64,000 nucleotides of DNA from Bacillus sp. MM2020_4. Lineage in GTDB: Bacteria > Bacillota > Bacilli > Bacillales > Cytobacillaceae. The notes beneath the pieces were generated by a model. The model saw only the letters and a program-made list of their open reading frames with translations. It had not been told where the DNA came from and did not search any database. The first letter of the stretch is position 1, and the number at the start of each line of letters is the position of its first letter. The stretch lies in NCBI RefSeq assembly GCF_011250555.1, contig NZ_JAANMZ010000001.1, forward strand, positions 186,001 through 250,000, given 5' to 3'. Shown piece by piece: positions 8,565 through 16,526 of the stretch. A program made the position numbers and the translations under genes.

Positions 8565-8573
8565 ATTATAGCA
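8565..8573 (-). promoter_or_regulatory. extended -10 promoter of ylbM
   Basis: On the minus strand TGCTATAAT, about 35 bases before the ylbM start. A TTGATT 19 bases upstream could act as a weak -35. Confidence 0.5.
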
Positions 8574-8716
8574 AAATTCTAAGGAAACCAATCAAATAAT
8601 GTGATAAGATGTTGAAGATGTTTGTCTTGGACTTATCTGGATACACTATAAAGGAAAACTCTTTTAAGTAATTCTAGTTACTGTAACATCACCTGACGGG
8701 GTGTAAAGAAAAAACA

Positions 8717-8745
8717 TTGACAAAAATTTTATCGAAGGCTATAAT
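8717..8745 (+). promoter_or_regulatory. sigma-A promoter of ylbN-rpmF
   Basis: Perfect TTGACA (8717-8722) and TATAAT (8740-8745) with a 17-base spacer, 28 bases before the ylbN start. Confidence 0.88.
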
Positions 8746-8772
8746 TACCTTTGTTGCCTTGGGGTGATTCAA

Positions 8773-9297
8773 TTGAAATGGACATTAAGTCAATTACAAA
8801 AATATCGAAACAAGGAATTTTTAATTGATGAGACGACTCGTGTGGATGAGATCAAACAAATTGATGCGACTATTCGCGAGGTTTCACCGATGCATATCAC
8901 TGGTCGGGGAGATATCGACTCAACAAAAGTGACATTCCATTTAAAAATCGAAGGTCATTTAATCCTTCCTTGTTCTCGTACTTTAGTGGATGTAAAACTC
9001 CCAATTAATGTCGAAACAACTGAAACTTTCCTCTTACAAGGTTCAGTTTATGAAAGTGGAGAGGAAGCTTACCAAGTAAATGGTGATGTGATTGATTTAA
9101 TGCCAATCATTAGAGAAATCCTTTTACTTGAGATTCCGATGCAAGTGTTTTGCGAGGATGTAGAATCTGAAGATGCAGCTCCGCAGTCCGGTAAGGATTG
9201 GGAAGTACTTCATGAGGAAAGTCAATCGAAAAAGATTGATCCGCGTCTGGCAGGACTTGCAAAGTTTTTTGACGAAAACAATTCTTCCGAATCATAA
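8773..9297 (+). CDS. ylbN: YlbN, YceD/DUF177 family protein
   Basis: This 174-residue acidic protein of the YceD (DUF177) family is the usual companion of ribosomal protein L32 across bacteria. It shows a beta-rich core with [19 protein letters not shown] and a conserved C-terminal part ([13 protein letters not shown]). The TTG at 8773 lies about six bases behind GGGGTGA and gives the family start [13 protein letters not shown]; a GTG nine bases upstream overlaps the ribosome binding site. Cotranscription with rpmF is likely. The precise function is unknown; an rRNA or ribosome link is inferred from context. Confidence 0.9.
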   Translation: MKWTLSQLQKYRNKEFLIDETTRVDEIKQIDATIREVSPMHITGRGDIDSTKVTFHLKIEGHLILPCSRTLVDVKLPINVETTETFLLQGSVYESGEEAYQVNGDVIDLMPIIREILLLEIPMQVFCEDVESEDAAPQSGKDWEVLHEESQSKKIDPRLAGLAKFFDENNSSES

Positions 9298-9380
9298 TCG
9301 GCAAACCAAAGAAGCTAAGTGAAGAACCAGCACTCCTGGCCTTCATTACTTTCTTGATATTCTTTAAGGAGGTGGGAAGA

Positions 9381-9554
9381 ATGGCTGTACCTTTTAGAAG
9401 AACTTCTAAAACTGCAAAAAGAAAGCGTCGTACTCATTTTAAACTAAATGTACCTGGTATGGTAGCTTGCCCAAACTGTGGTGAAATGAAACTTGCTCAC
9501 CGCGTATGTAAAGCTTGCGGAACATACAAAGGAAAAGAAGTTGTGAACGACTAA
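9381..9554 (+). CDS. rpmF: 50S ribosomal protein L32
   Basis: L32 is a small component of the large ribosomal subunit. The 57-residue protein begins [19 protein letters not shown]. It has an intact zinc ribbon with two CxxC pairs (CPNC and CKAC), so it is the zinc-binding form rather than a zinc-free paralogue. AAGGAGGT precedes the ATG at 9381; the frame is open nine codons further. It is the last gene of the ylbN-rpmF unit, with a terminator 17 bases downstream. Confidence 0.97.
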   Translation: MAVPFRRTSKTAKRKRRTHFKLNVPGMVACPNCGEMKLAHRVCKACGTYKGKEVVND

Positions 9555-9570
9555 TTTCCGTTAAGGATAG

Positions 9571-9606
9571 AAAGCACAAGGAGCTAGTATAGTCCTTGTG
9601 CTTTTA
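9571..9606 (+). terminator. intrinsic terminator of rpmF
   Basis: AAAGCACAAGGA / TCCTTGTGCTTTT stem with a short T tail. Confidence 0.78.
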
Positions 9607-9672
9607 TCGTTTCTATACATACTATTGATTTCTGAGTTTCTAAAAATATAGTTATGAAAAGGGTGAGAGTGC

Positions 9673-10443
9673 TTGGCCTATACCATCGAAAAACGTGAGA
9701 AGGGCTATTTATTATTTACGATTACAAGAAGTGAAAAAAGAAACGCCATTAATTATGAAGTAATGAATGGCCTTCGTGAGGCAGTTAATAGAGCCTCTGA
9801 ATCGGATATCAAGGCACTTATCATAACCGGTGATGGGTCACAAGCCTTTTGTTCCGGCGGTGATTTATCCGTTTTTCATAACCTTCATACCAAGGAAGAA
9901 GCGTATCCTATGCTCTCGATGATGGCAAACATTCTTTACTCGCTCCTTACCTTACCAATTCCGACCATTGCACTTATTAATGGGACGGTCATTGGGGGAG
10001 GTTGTGAGCTTGCGGCTGCCTGCGATTTTCGTTTAGCTCGAAAGGGAATTAAAGCAGGGTTTATTCAGGGAAAGCAAGCAATCACCACAGGCTGGGGCGG
10101 TGGCACCATCCTAGCAGAAAAACTTCCAACTGCGAGTGCGATGAAACTTTTAATGGAGGCAGAACTCAAGGAAGCAGAAGACTTAAAAAAACTGGGCTTT
10201 TTTAATGACCTCTTTGAAACCGACTCTCTTCATGCGTGCGAGGCATTCATGGAAAAGATGTTAGAGATTGATGGAAGTGTTCTTCAATCCTATAAAAAAG
10301 TCTGGATTAGAAAGTGGGAGCAATCCTTGCTGCGTGAAAGAATAGAGGAGGAGATTCGAAATTGTTCAGTCCTCTGGGAAAGTGATGCCCATCACGATTA
10401 CGTAAAGTCGTTTGTGAGTAAAAAAACATTGAATAAAGAGTAA
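9673..10443 (+). CDS. enoyl-CoA hydratase/isomerase family protein
   Basis: The 256-residue product has the crotonase fold. The substrate-pocket segment SEKRNAINYEVM is near the N-terminus. CSGGDLS forms the first oxyanion loop, and GTVIGGGCELAAACDFRLA the second with the helix behind it. The Glu residues of true hydratases are not clearly conserved in the usual places, so hydratase, isomerase and hydrolase activities are all possible. It starts at TTG 9673 behind AAGGGTGAG. It sits between rpmF and gerR as a single gene. The acyl-CoA carboxylase operon 1.4 kb downstream suggests an acyl-CoA theme, but a link is only inference. Confidence 0.82.
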   Translation: MAYTIEKREKGYLLFTITRSEKRNAINYEVMNGLREAVNRASESDIKALIITGDGSQAFCSGGDLSVFHNLHTKEEAYPMLSMMANILYSLLTLPIPTIALINGTVIGGGCELAAACDFRLARKGIKAGFIQGKQAITTGWGGGTILAEKLPTASAMKLLMEAELKEAEDLKKLGFFNDLFETDSLHACEAFMEKMLEIDGSVLQSYKKVWIRKWEQSLLRERIEEEIRNCSVLWESDAHHDYVKSFVSKKTLNKE

Positions 10444-10459
10444 AAGACCACATAATAAC

Positions 10460-10490
10460 AGTCTATCTTTTCTAGTAGAAGCATATGTAT
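10460..10490 (+). promoter_or_regulatory. candidate sigma-E promoter of gerR
   Basis: AGTCTATC (10460-10467), 14 bases, then CATATGTAT (10482-10490). The same TCTAT-N14-CATAT arrangement precedes spoVD in this window, and gerR is a sigma-E regulon member in B. subtilis. Confidence 0.5.
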
Positions 10491-10518
10491 TATAAAAAAC
10501 ACTAGGAGGGATGGATTG

Positions 10519-11148
10519 ATGTCACCTACGAGACAAGATGCATGGTCCCAGGATGAAGATTTGTTGCTTGCTGAAGTTGTCCTAAGGCATATTCGTGAAG
10601 GCGGGACACAACTGCAGGCATTTGAGGAGGTAGGTAAACAGCTGTCGAGAACTTCCGCGGCCTGCGGTTTCCGCTGGAACTCATATGTCCGTAAGCAGTA
10701 TAAGTCTGGAATAGAGCTTGCAAAGAAGCAGCGGAAGGAGTTAAAGAAGCAAGACGCTCCAGTTGAAAGTGAGCCTATTCAAGAGCAGGCAATTGTGGAA
10801 GTTCTCCAGTCACCCCCTGGATGTGAACAAGGGAGTACGATCACCTTTCCCGCTGTAATCCATTTCTTAGAAGGACTCCAAAAACAAGCAGAGGCCTCAT
10901 CTAGTTTTGAAGAGGATAGGAACAAATCCACTGAAAAAATCAAAGAGTTGGAAAAAAAAGCTTTTTACTTGGCAGCTGAAAACGAAAGACTGGCAAAAAA
11001 TTTAAAGGCGATCGAGGAAGACTACCGTTCTTTAATTGAAATTATGGAACGGGCTAGGAAAATGGTCGTCCTTCATGATGAGGATCGACAACAAAAAGTA
11101 AAATTCCAAATGGACAAAAACGGAAACCTTGAAAGAGTGGAGAAGTAA
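10519..11148 (+). CDS. gerR: RsfA-family transcription factor GerR (YlbO)
   Basis: GerR is a mother-cell regulator that tunes sigma-E-dependent genes during sporulation. The 209-residue product has an N-terminal Myb/SANT-like DNA-binding part (about 3-60: RQDAWSQDEDLLLAEVVLRH through SAACGFRWNSYVRKQY). A charged linker follows, then a long coiled coil (about 135-185) suited to dimerisation. The ATG at 10519 lies eight bases behind AGGAGGG; a TTG one codon earlier is too close. It is a single-gene unit with a sigma-E-type promoter upstream and a terminator downstream. Confidence 0.88.
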   Translation: MSPTRQDAWSQDEDLLLAEVVLRHIREGGTQLQAFEEVGKQLSRTSAACGFRWNSYVRKQYKSGIELAKKQRKELKKQDAPVESEPIQEQAIVEVLQSPPGCEQGSTITFPAVIHFLEGLQKQAEASSSFEEDRNKSTEKIKELEKKAFYLAAENERLAKNLKAIEEDYRSLIEIMERARKMVVLHDEDRQQKVKFQMDKNGNLERVEK

Positions 11149-11152
11149 TAGG

Positions 11153-11179
11153 AAAAGCGGACACTTCTGTCCGCTTTTT
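11153..11179. terminator. bidirectional terminator between gerR and ylbP
   Basis: AAAAGCGGACA / TGTCCGCTTTTT stem, T-runs on both strands, between convergent genes. Confidence 0.88.
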
Positions 11180-11184
11180 CCGTG

Positions 11185-11658
11185 TTATTGGTTTTGGGCT
11201 TCCACACCTGCTGGATACCAGACTAGTGGATTTTCTCCACGGTCACGCTCCATATCATACTCTACGTTAGAAAACTCCATATGTTCCCAGAATTCTCTGG
11301 ATTGAACTCTAGGGTTTGTCTTGATTGGGAGGCCCAAGCCTTTTGCAAATTCTACAAGAACTTTACCAAATCCCTTACCTTGATAGCCTGGTAATACCTC
11401 AAGCTTCCATAATTCTAAATAGTTTTGTGGTGGATAGAAATAACGGTCAAATTTAGCATCAATTTGATATAAACTCATTCGCGCTACTAGTTTGTCCCCA
11501 AAATAAATCCCGTAAAATGGAGAATCACTATCATCCTCAACCATATTTGCTTCAAGATCCTCAAGCATGGATAGTTCCTGAATCCCATATTCTTTAAATT
11601 TTTTAAATTCTTCTAGTGTTTTGAAATTTACTTTTAGTTTTTCCACTTTTGCTTTCAT
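11185..11658 (-). CDS. ylbP: GNAT family N-acetyltransferase YlbP
   Basis: The 157-residue product has the GNAT acyltransferase fold. The central strands (FYGIYFGDKLVARMSLYQID) are followed by the acetyl-CoA loop (VLPGYQGKGFGKVLVEFAK, the Q/RxxGxG/A motif). The ATG at 11658 is chosen because GGAGG lies about six bases upstream; a TTG two codons earlier would touch the ribosome binding site. It is the YlbP orthologue by position and length (160 residues in B. subtilis). The acceptor substrate is not known. Confidence 0.88.
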   Translation of the reverse strand: MKAKVEKLKVNFKTLEEFKKFKEYGIQELSMLEDLEANMVEDDSDSPFYGIYFGDKLVARMSLYQIDAKFDRYFYPPQNYLELWKLEVLPGYQGKGFGKVLVEFAKGLGLPIKTNPRVQSREFWEHMEFSNVEYDMERDRGENPLVWYPAGVEAQNQ

Positions 11659-11803
11659 GGTCAACCTCCAAAAAATAATGATCTCAACATTTTGTATATA
11701 TTCTTATGGATCTGAATAATATGAATGGAACAATTTTCGCATTATTCAAAATGAATTACTATCATTATATAACAAAACCATAAAAAATTCTTCAAATATC
11801 TTT

Positions 11804-11817
11804 CGAAAGCGTTTTCA
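11804..11817. promoter_or_regulatory. CcpA cre-like operator before the acyl-CoA carboxylase operon
   Basis: CGAAAGCGTTTTCA differs from an ideal pseudo-palindromic catabolite-responsive element (TGAAARCGYTTTCA type) at the first base only. It sits 78 bases before the first gene. This points to carbon catabolite control of the operon. Confidence 0.6.
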
Positions 11818-11894
11818 AAATTTGCAGGAAATTCGGGGAATGATGTAGAAATTTAATTATGATGGAACAAAAGGGGTATGAAAGGGGAAAAAAT

Positions 11895-13232
11895 GTGCAA
11901 AAAATTTTAATTGCCAATCGTGGAGAAATTGCCCATCGGATTATGAAAACCTGTCATGTGATGGGGATTGAAACAATTGCTATTTATTCTGAAGCTGATA
12001 AGGAAATGCCCTTTGTAAAGGCGGCAACAAAGGCTGTTTATGTAGGGGAATCACCTGTGAACAAATCCTATTTACAAAGTGATAAAATTTTGGAAATAGC
12101 AAAAAACGAAAAAGTGGATGCCATCCACCCCGGATATGGATTTTTATCTGAAAATGCAGCATTTGCTAGGAAAGTCATCAACGAAGGGATTATTTTTATC
12201 GGTCCGAAGCCTGAGACTATTGAATTAATGGGCGATAAAATTGTTTCCCGGCAAACAATGGAGAAAGCCGGTGTCCCCGTTGTTCCTGGCAGTGGTGGCG
12301 GCTTAAAAACTATTGAAGAAGCTCTTGGTCTTGCCGAGATAATAGGATACCCTGTTATGCTTAAAGCTAGTGGCGGAGGTGGCGGAATTGGTATGGTGCT
12401 TTGTGAAAATGAGCAAGCGCTCGTTAAGTCCTATGATTCGACAAAGTCGAGAGCAATGGCCTATTTCGGTTCAGATGAAGTTTTCATTGAAAAATATATT
12501 GCAAGTAGCAGGCACGTGGAAATTCAGATATTTGGTGACCACAGTGGGAATATGGTTCATTTGTTTGAAAGAGATTGTTCCATTCAAAGAAGACACCAAA
12601 AAGTTGTCGAAGAATCACCATCCCCTTTTCTATCTGATACGGTAAGGGAGAAAATGTATGAAACTGCTGTCAAAGCCGCGCGTGCTGTCGAATATTCAAA
12701 TGCTGGGACGATTGAATTTATAGTCGATGAAAATGAAGACTTTTATTTTCTGGAAATGAATACACGACTCCAAGTGGAGCATCCTGTGACAGAAATGATT
12801 ACAGGACTTGATTTAGTTAAATGGCAAATACTTGTGGCTGGGGGCGAGAAATTACCGTTGTTACAATCTGAGATTGTATCCACCGGAAATGCCGTAGAAT
12901 TCCGCCTTTATGCTGAAGATCCTGTCCGGTTTTTACCGTCGCCGGGGAAAATTACCAAGTTTGATTGGAATGAAAATAATGGAGTCAGAATTGATTCAGG
13001 ATATGAAGAAGGCGGAACAGTGACACCCTATTATGATCCGATGATTGCCAAATGTATTTTTCACGGTTCAACTAGGGCGGAAGCATTAGTTGCTGCAGAA
13101 AACTTCTTTAAAAAGTTGAAAATTGAAGGTATTAAAACTAACGCACCACTTTTCTTGAATATTCTAGCAGACCAAGATTTCCAACAAGGATTGTACACCA
13201 CAAGCTTTCTAACAAAAAATTTAGTGAAATAG
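11895..13232 (+). CDS. acyl-CoA carboxylase, biotin carboxylase subunit
   Basis: This subunit uses ATP and bicarbonate to carboxylate biotin on the carrier encoded next door. The 445-residue product matches AccC/YngH in length. It has the N-terminal MQKILIANRGEIAHRIMKT, the ATP-grasp glycine loop KASGGGGGIGM and the catalytic stretch FLEMNTRLQVEHPVTE with the conserved Glu and Asn. The GTG at 11895 lies behind AAAGGGG and gives the family N-terminus. It is first in a three-gene operon behind a cre-like site, and is separate from the fatty-acid AccBC set, which is not in the window. Confidence 0.92.
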   Translation: MQKILIANRGEIAHRIMKTCHVMGIETIAIYSEADKEMPFVKAATKAVYVGESPVNKSYLQSDKILEIAKNEKVDAIHPGYGFLSENAAFARKVINEGIIFIGPKPETIELMGDKIVSRQTMEKAGVPVVPGSGGGLKTIEEALGLAEIIGYPVMLKASGGGGGIGMVLCENEQALVKSYDSTKSRAMAYFGSDEVFIEKYIASSRHVEIQIFGDHSGNMVHLFERDCSIQRRHQKVVEESPSPFLSDTVREKMYETAVKAARAVEYSNAGTIEFIVDENEDFYFLEMNTRLQVEHPVTEMITGLDLVKWQILVAGGEKLPLLQSEIVSTGNAVEFRLYAEDPVRFLPSPGKITKFDWNENNGVRIDSGYEEGGTVTPYYDPMIAKCIFHGSTRAEALVAAENFFKKLKIEGIKTNAPLFLNILADQDFQQGLYTTSFLTKNLVK

Positions 13233-13249
13233 TAAGGAGTGTAAAAATT

Positions 13250-13462
13250 ATGAAAGAAATTACAGCATCAATGGCTGGGACGGTATTAAATATTTTTGCT
13301 CAAGTTGGAGACCAAGTTAACACAGGTCAAGAGGTATTAATGTTGGAATCAATGAAAATGGAAATTCCAATCGAAAGTGCTGTTGAGGGTTTAGTTCAGA
13401 AGGTAAATGTCAGCATCGGTGACTTCGTCAATGAAGGCGATGTTTTACTTGTACTAGAGTAG
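13250..13462 (+). CDS. biotin carboxyl carrier protein, single-domain
   Basis: This 70-residue protein is just a biotinyl domain. Lys36 in the ESMKME motif is the biotin attachment residue. Gly-rich turns and the hydrophobic strands of the flattened beta-barrel surround it. It lacks the Pro/Ala linker and N-terminal part of AccB, so it resembles the small YngHB-type carriers. It lies 17 bases behind the biotin carboxylase gene, with AAGGAG upstream, and 22 bases before the transferase gene. Confidence 0.93.
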   Translation: MKEITASMAGTVLNIFAQVGDQVNTGQEVLMLESMKMEIPIESAVEGLVQKVNVSIGDFVNEGDVLLVLE

Positions 13463-13484
13463 TATTTCGGAGAGGAGGAGCATA

Positions 13485-15026
13485 ATGGCAACAACTCATA
13501 CATTAAATGACCAATTAAATGAAAATAGGAAAAAAATCGAGGCTGGCGGACATCCAAAATATCATGAAAAGCTGACAGAGCAAAAAAAGCTGTTTGTTCG
13601 AGACCGCCTGAGATTATTATTTGATGAAGGGAAATATGAGGAAGATGGAAAATTTGCCAACTTCCAGGCTGGTGATCTGCCGGCAGACGGTGTTGTAACA
13701 GGTATTGGTAAAATTAATGGTCAGACAGTTTGTGTCATGGCCAATGATTCAACAATTAAAGCTGGCTCATGGGGGGCTCGCACGGTTGAAAAGATCATCC
13801 GGATTCAAGAAACGGCGGAAAAATTAAAGGTCCCTTTATTTTATCTGGTTGATTCTGCTGGTGCGAGGATCACTGATCAAGTAGAAATGTTTCCAAATCG
13901 CCGCGGAGCAGGGAAAATCTTCTATAACCAAGTGAAGCTATCAGGAATGATTCCACAAGTATGTATTCTGTTTGGTCCTTCAGCCGCTGGTGGTGCATAT
14001 ATCCCGGCATTCTGTGATTTGGTTATTATGGTCGATCAAAATGCATCGATGTATTTGGGCTCACCGCGGATGGCTGAAAAGGTAATTGGCGAAAAGGTAA
14101 CGCTTGAGGAAATGGGCGGTGCCCGCATGCACTGTACAATCAGCGGCTGTGGAGATGTATTGGCCTACAGTGAGGAAGAAGCCATTGAATCGGCAAAAAA
14201 ATATATTAGTTATTTTCCTGCAAGTTTTAAGGAAAAGCCAAAATTGATTGAGGGTGTGGCAGCAAAGGATGGCCGTGAACTGGAAGCGATTATTCCTGAA
14301 AATCAAAATGCCCCATTTGATATGTTTGAATGTATTGATCGACTTGTGGATAATGCTAGTTTTTATGAAATAAAGAAGTTATTTGCACCGGAATTAATTA
14401 CTGGAATAGCCAGAATCAATGGAAGAGCTGTTGGAATTATTGCCAATCAACCTAAGGTAAAAGGCGGTGTTTTATTTGTGGATTCCGCTGATAAAGCAGC
14501 AAAATTCATCCAGCTCTGCGATGCTTTCCATATTCCCTTACTATTCTTAGCGGATGTTCCAGGCTTTATGATAGGCACGAAAGTAGAAAGAGCCGGGATT
14601 ATCCGTCACGGGGCAAAATTGATTGCCGCTATGAGTTCTGCTACCGTACCGAAAATCTCAGTCATTGTGAGAAAAGCTTATGGTGCAGGTCTTTATGCGA
14701 TGGCAGGTCCGGCATTTGAGCCTGATTGCTGTATTGCTCTGCCAACTGCCCAAATTGCAGTCATGGGTCCGGAGGCTGCTGTAAATGCTGTTTATTCTAA
14801 TAAGATTAATGAAATTGCGGACGCTAAAGAAAGAATCGCCTTTGTTCAAGAAAAGCATAAAGAGTACAAAGAGCATATTGATATTTATAAACTTGCTTCA
14901 GAGCTCATTGTTGATGAAATTGTCGCCCCGTCAGAATTAAGAGAGGTGCTTATTCAACGATTTGCTTACTATGAAACAAAGGAATTAACCTTCAGTGTCA
15001 GAAAGCATCCAGTTTATCCAGTTTAA
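13485..15026 (+). CDS. acyl-CoA carboxylase, carboxyltransferase subunit (PccB/YngE family)
   Basis: This subunit transfers the carboxyl group from carboxybiotin to an acyl-CoA. The 513-residue product has both crotonase-like halves. The N-terminal half includes LVDSAGARITDQVEMFPNRR and GPSAAGGAYIPAFCDL. The C-terminal half includes LLFLADVPGFMIGTKVERAG and MGPEAAVNAVY. It is a fused beta/alpha transferase of the propionyl-/methylcrotonyl-CoA carboxylase family, not the split AccA/AccD pair. The substrate (propionyl-CoA, methylcrotonyl-CoA or acetyl-CoA) cannot be settled by reading. It is the last gene of the operon. Confidence 0.9.
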   Translation: MATTHTLNDQLNENRKKIEAGGHPKYHEKLTEQKKLFVRDRLRLLFDEGKYEEDGKFANFQAGDLPADGVVTGIGKINGQTVCVMANDSTIKAGSWGARTVEKIIRIQETAEKLKVPLFYLVDSAGARITDQVEMFPNRRGAGKIFYNQVKLSGMIPQVCILFGPSAAGGAYIPAFCDLVIMVDQNASMYLGSPRMAEKVIGEKVTLEEMGGARMHCTISGCGDVLAYSEEEAIESAKKYISYFPASFKEKPKLIEGVAAKDGRELEAIIPENQNAPFDMFECIDRLVDNASFYEIKKLFAPELITGIARINGRAVGIIANQPKVKGGVLFVDSADKAAKFIQLCDAFHIPLLFLADVPGFMIGTKVERAGIIRHGAKLIAAMSSATVPKISVIVRKAYGAGLYAMAGPAFEPDCCIALPTAQIAVMGPEAAVNAVYSNKINEIADAKERIAFVQEKHKEYKEHIDIYKLASELIVDEIVAPSELREVLIQRFAYYETKELTFSVRKHPVYPV

Positions 15027-15030
15027 CATG

Positions 15031-15069
15031 CTTCCCCCTTTTCGATTTTATCGGAAAGGGGTTATTTTT
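15031..15069 (+). terminator. intrinsic terminator of the carboxylase operon
   Basis: CCCCTTTTCG / CGGAAAGGGG stem followed by TTATTTTTTT, five bases after the transferase stop. Confidence 0.82.
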
Positions 15070-15144
15070 TTGAAAAATCCTACTAATAAGTCTTCAGCAT
15101 CTGCTAAAATAACGAATAAAGACAATTTAAAACGAGGGATTATG

Positions 15145-16047
15145 ATGAAAGTTGGAATTATTGGAGCCGGTTCAATAGGATTATTATTTGCATCCTACAT
15201 TAGCAGGGCTCTTGATGTGACGATATATACGAGAACATCTAAGCAAGCACAAGAGATTAATAAAAATGGAATCAAACTACGTAATGAGGGAAATGAGAGA
15301 GTAACGATGGTCAGGGCGCAGCCAATCGGGATGTGGACGGGCACAGAAAATTTTACGATTATAGCAGTGAAACAATATCAGCTTCCACCCATTATCGAGA
15401 AAATAAATCAGTTATCGGCTGTGCCAGAACACCTATTATTTTTACAAAATGGAATGGGGCATTTAAAGCTTCTCGAGGGTGTAAGAGCAAATGATCTCTA
15501 TGTTGGATCTGTGGAACATGGAGCACTAAAGGAAAATTCAACTACTGTCAGCCATAATGGAAACGGCGTTACGAATGTGGCTGTATTTAAAGGTGCTGCC
15601 GTTTCATTACAGCAATTGGTATCCGAACTTAATGGAGAATTTCCAATGGTGTTACATGAAGACTTTTATCCAATGTTGATAAAAAAATTAATTGTTAATG
15701 CAGTCATAAACCCCTTAACCGCACTCCTTCAGGTGAAAAATGGAGTTTTAATCAAAAATCGTTTCTATTTCCAAGCGGTACAGAAGGTTTTTGCGGAAAT
15801 TTCCTTTATTTTGAACCTTGAGCAGCCGGAGGAATATTTGCGTCTGGTCATTGATATTTGTAAAAATACGGAAGATAACCGGTCCTCGATGTTTAAAGAT
15901 ATGCAAGCAAACAATTTAACAGAAATTGATGCAATTTTAGGCTATTTACTAGATGAAGCAGAAAAGCAGGAGAAAGAGGCACCACAATTGAGTCTTCTTT
16001 ATCATTTTATTAAGGGAAAAGAACTTGACAGGGAGGGCGCTTTATGA
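15145..16047 (+). CDS. panE: 2-dehydropantoate 2-reductase (PanE/ApbA family, YlbQ)
   Basis: PanE reduces ketopantoate to pantoate with NADPH in pantothenate and CoA synthesis. The 300-residue product begins with the Rossmann loop MKVGIIGAGSIGLLFASYI. It carries the central catalytic-Lys region (LIKKLIVNAVINPLTALL) and ends with a helical C-terminal domain. The ATG at 15145 is six bases from GAGGG; the frame is open 50 codons further, across the upstream terminator. The stop overlaps the start of the next gene (ATGA). Some ApbA-family members act on other 2-keto acids, so the exact substrate is inferred from the YlbQ relation. Confidence 0.88.
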   Translation: MKVGIIGAGSIGLLFASYISRALDVTIYTRTSKQAQEINKNGIKLRNEGNERVTMVRAQPIGMWTGTENFTIIAVKQYQLPPIIEKINQLSAVPEHLLFLQNGMGHLKLLEGVRANDLYVGSVEHGALKENSTTVSHNGNGVTNVAVFKGAAVSLQQLVSELNGEFPMVLHEDFYPMLIKKLIVNAVINPLTALLQVKNGVLIKNRFYFQAVQKVFAEISFILNLEQPEEYLRLVIDICKNTEDNRSSMFKDMQANNLTEIDAILGYLLDEAEKQEKEAPQLSLLYHFIKGKELDREGAL

Positions 16048-16439
16048 GCACAATCCTTTCTGCTTTTTTAACCGTCTTCTTTACATTACCGTTTTTAGGA
16101 ACTATTCTTGTTTTTTTAATGCTTAAATTCATCACAAGAAATTCACGTAGATCTTTACATCTGGCACTGGATTACACAACCATCTTGTTTATCTTTTCTG
16201 TTCACTTTTTAATCGTTATCATTTGGGGGAAATCGTTATTATGGATGATCATCCTTATCATGATCATGATTGCCATGGTCTTTGTTTTTGTCCATTGGAA
16301 GCTAAAAGAAGAAATTATCCTAGGAAGGGTAATGAAAGGTTTTTGGCGCTTTAGTTTTCTGTTCTTTTTTCTCGTGTATATCACCTTAACTTTGTATGGA
16401 TTAATCCATCGAGTCGTTATTTTTACGTTTTTTACATAA
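16044..16439 (+). CDS. DUF3397 family membrane protein
   Basis: This 131-residue hydrophobic protein has about four membrane segments (near residues 5-25, 40-60, 65-85 and 100-125) separated by short basic loops. It matches the DUF3397 family found next to bshC in many Bacillales. GGGAGGG precedes the ATG, and the gene overlaps the panE stop by four bases, so the two are translationally coupled. No function is known. Confidence 0.75.
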   Translation: MSTILSAFLTVFFTLPFLGTILVFLMLKFITRNSRRSLHLALDYTTILFIFSVHFLIVIIWGKSLLWMIILIMIMIAMVFVFVHWKLKEEIILGRVMKGFWRFSFLFFFLVYITLTLYGLIHRVVIFTFFT

Positions 16440-16475
16440 TTACAAGTCGAAGTTTTTTTAAATTTGGATGGGGAG

Positions 16476-16484
16476 TGGTATACT
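16476..16484 (+). promoter_or_regulatory. candidate extended -10 promoter of bshC
   Basis: TGGTATACT, a TGn-extended -10 element 42 bases before the bshC start. There is no convincing -35. Confidence 0.4.
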
Positions 16485-16526
16485 CGTAAAAGAATGAATT
16501 TGGGTGATCAGAAAGGAAGTACATAA

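Noticed and set aside
14995..15144. Extended N-terminus for panE starting inside the carboxyltransferase gene
   Set aside because: The extension crosses a terminator and lacks a ribosome binding site. The Rossmann start MKVGIIGAG at 15145 is the family N-terminus.
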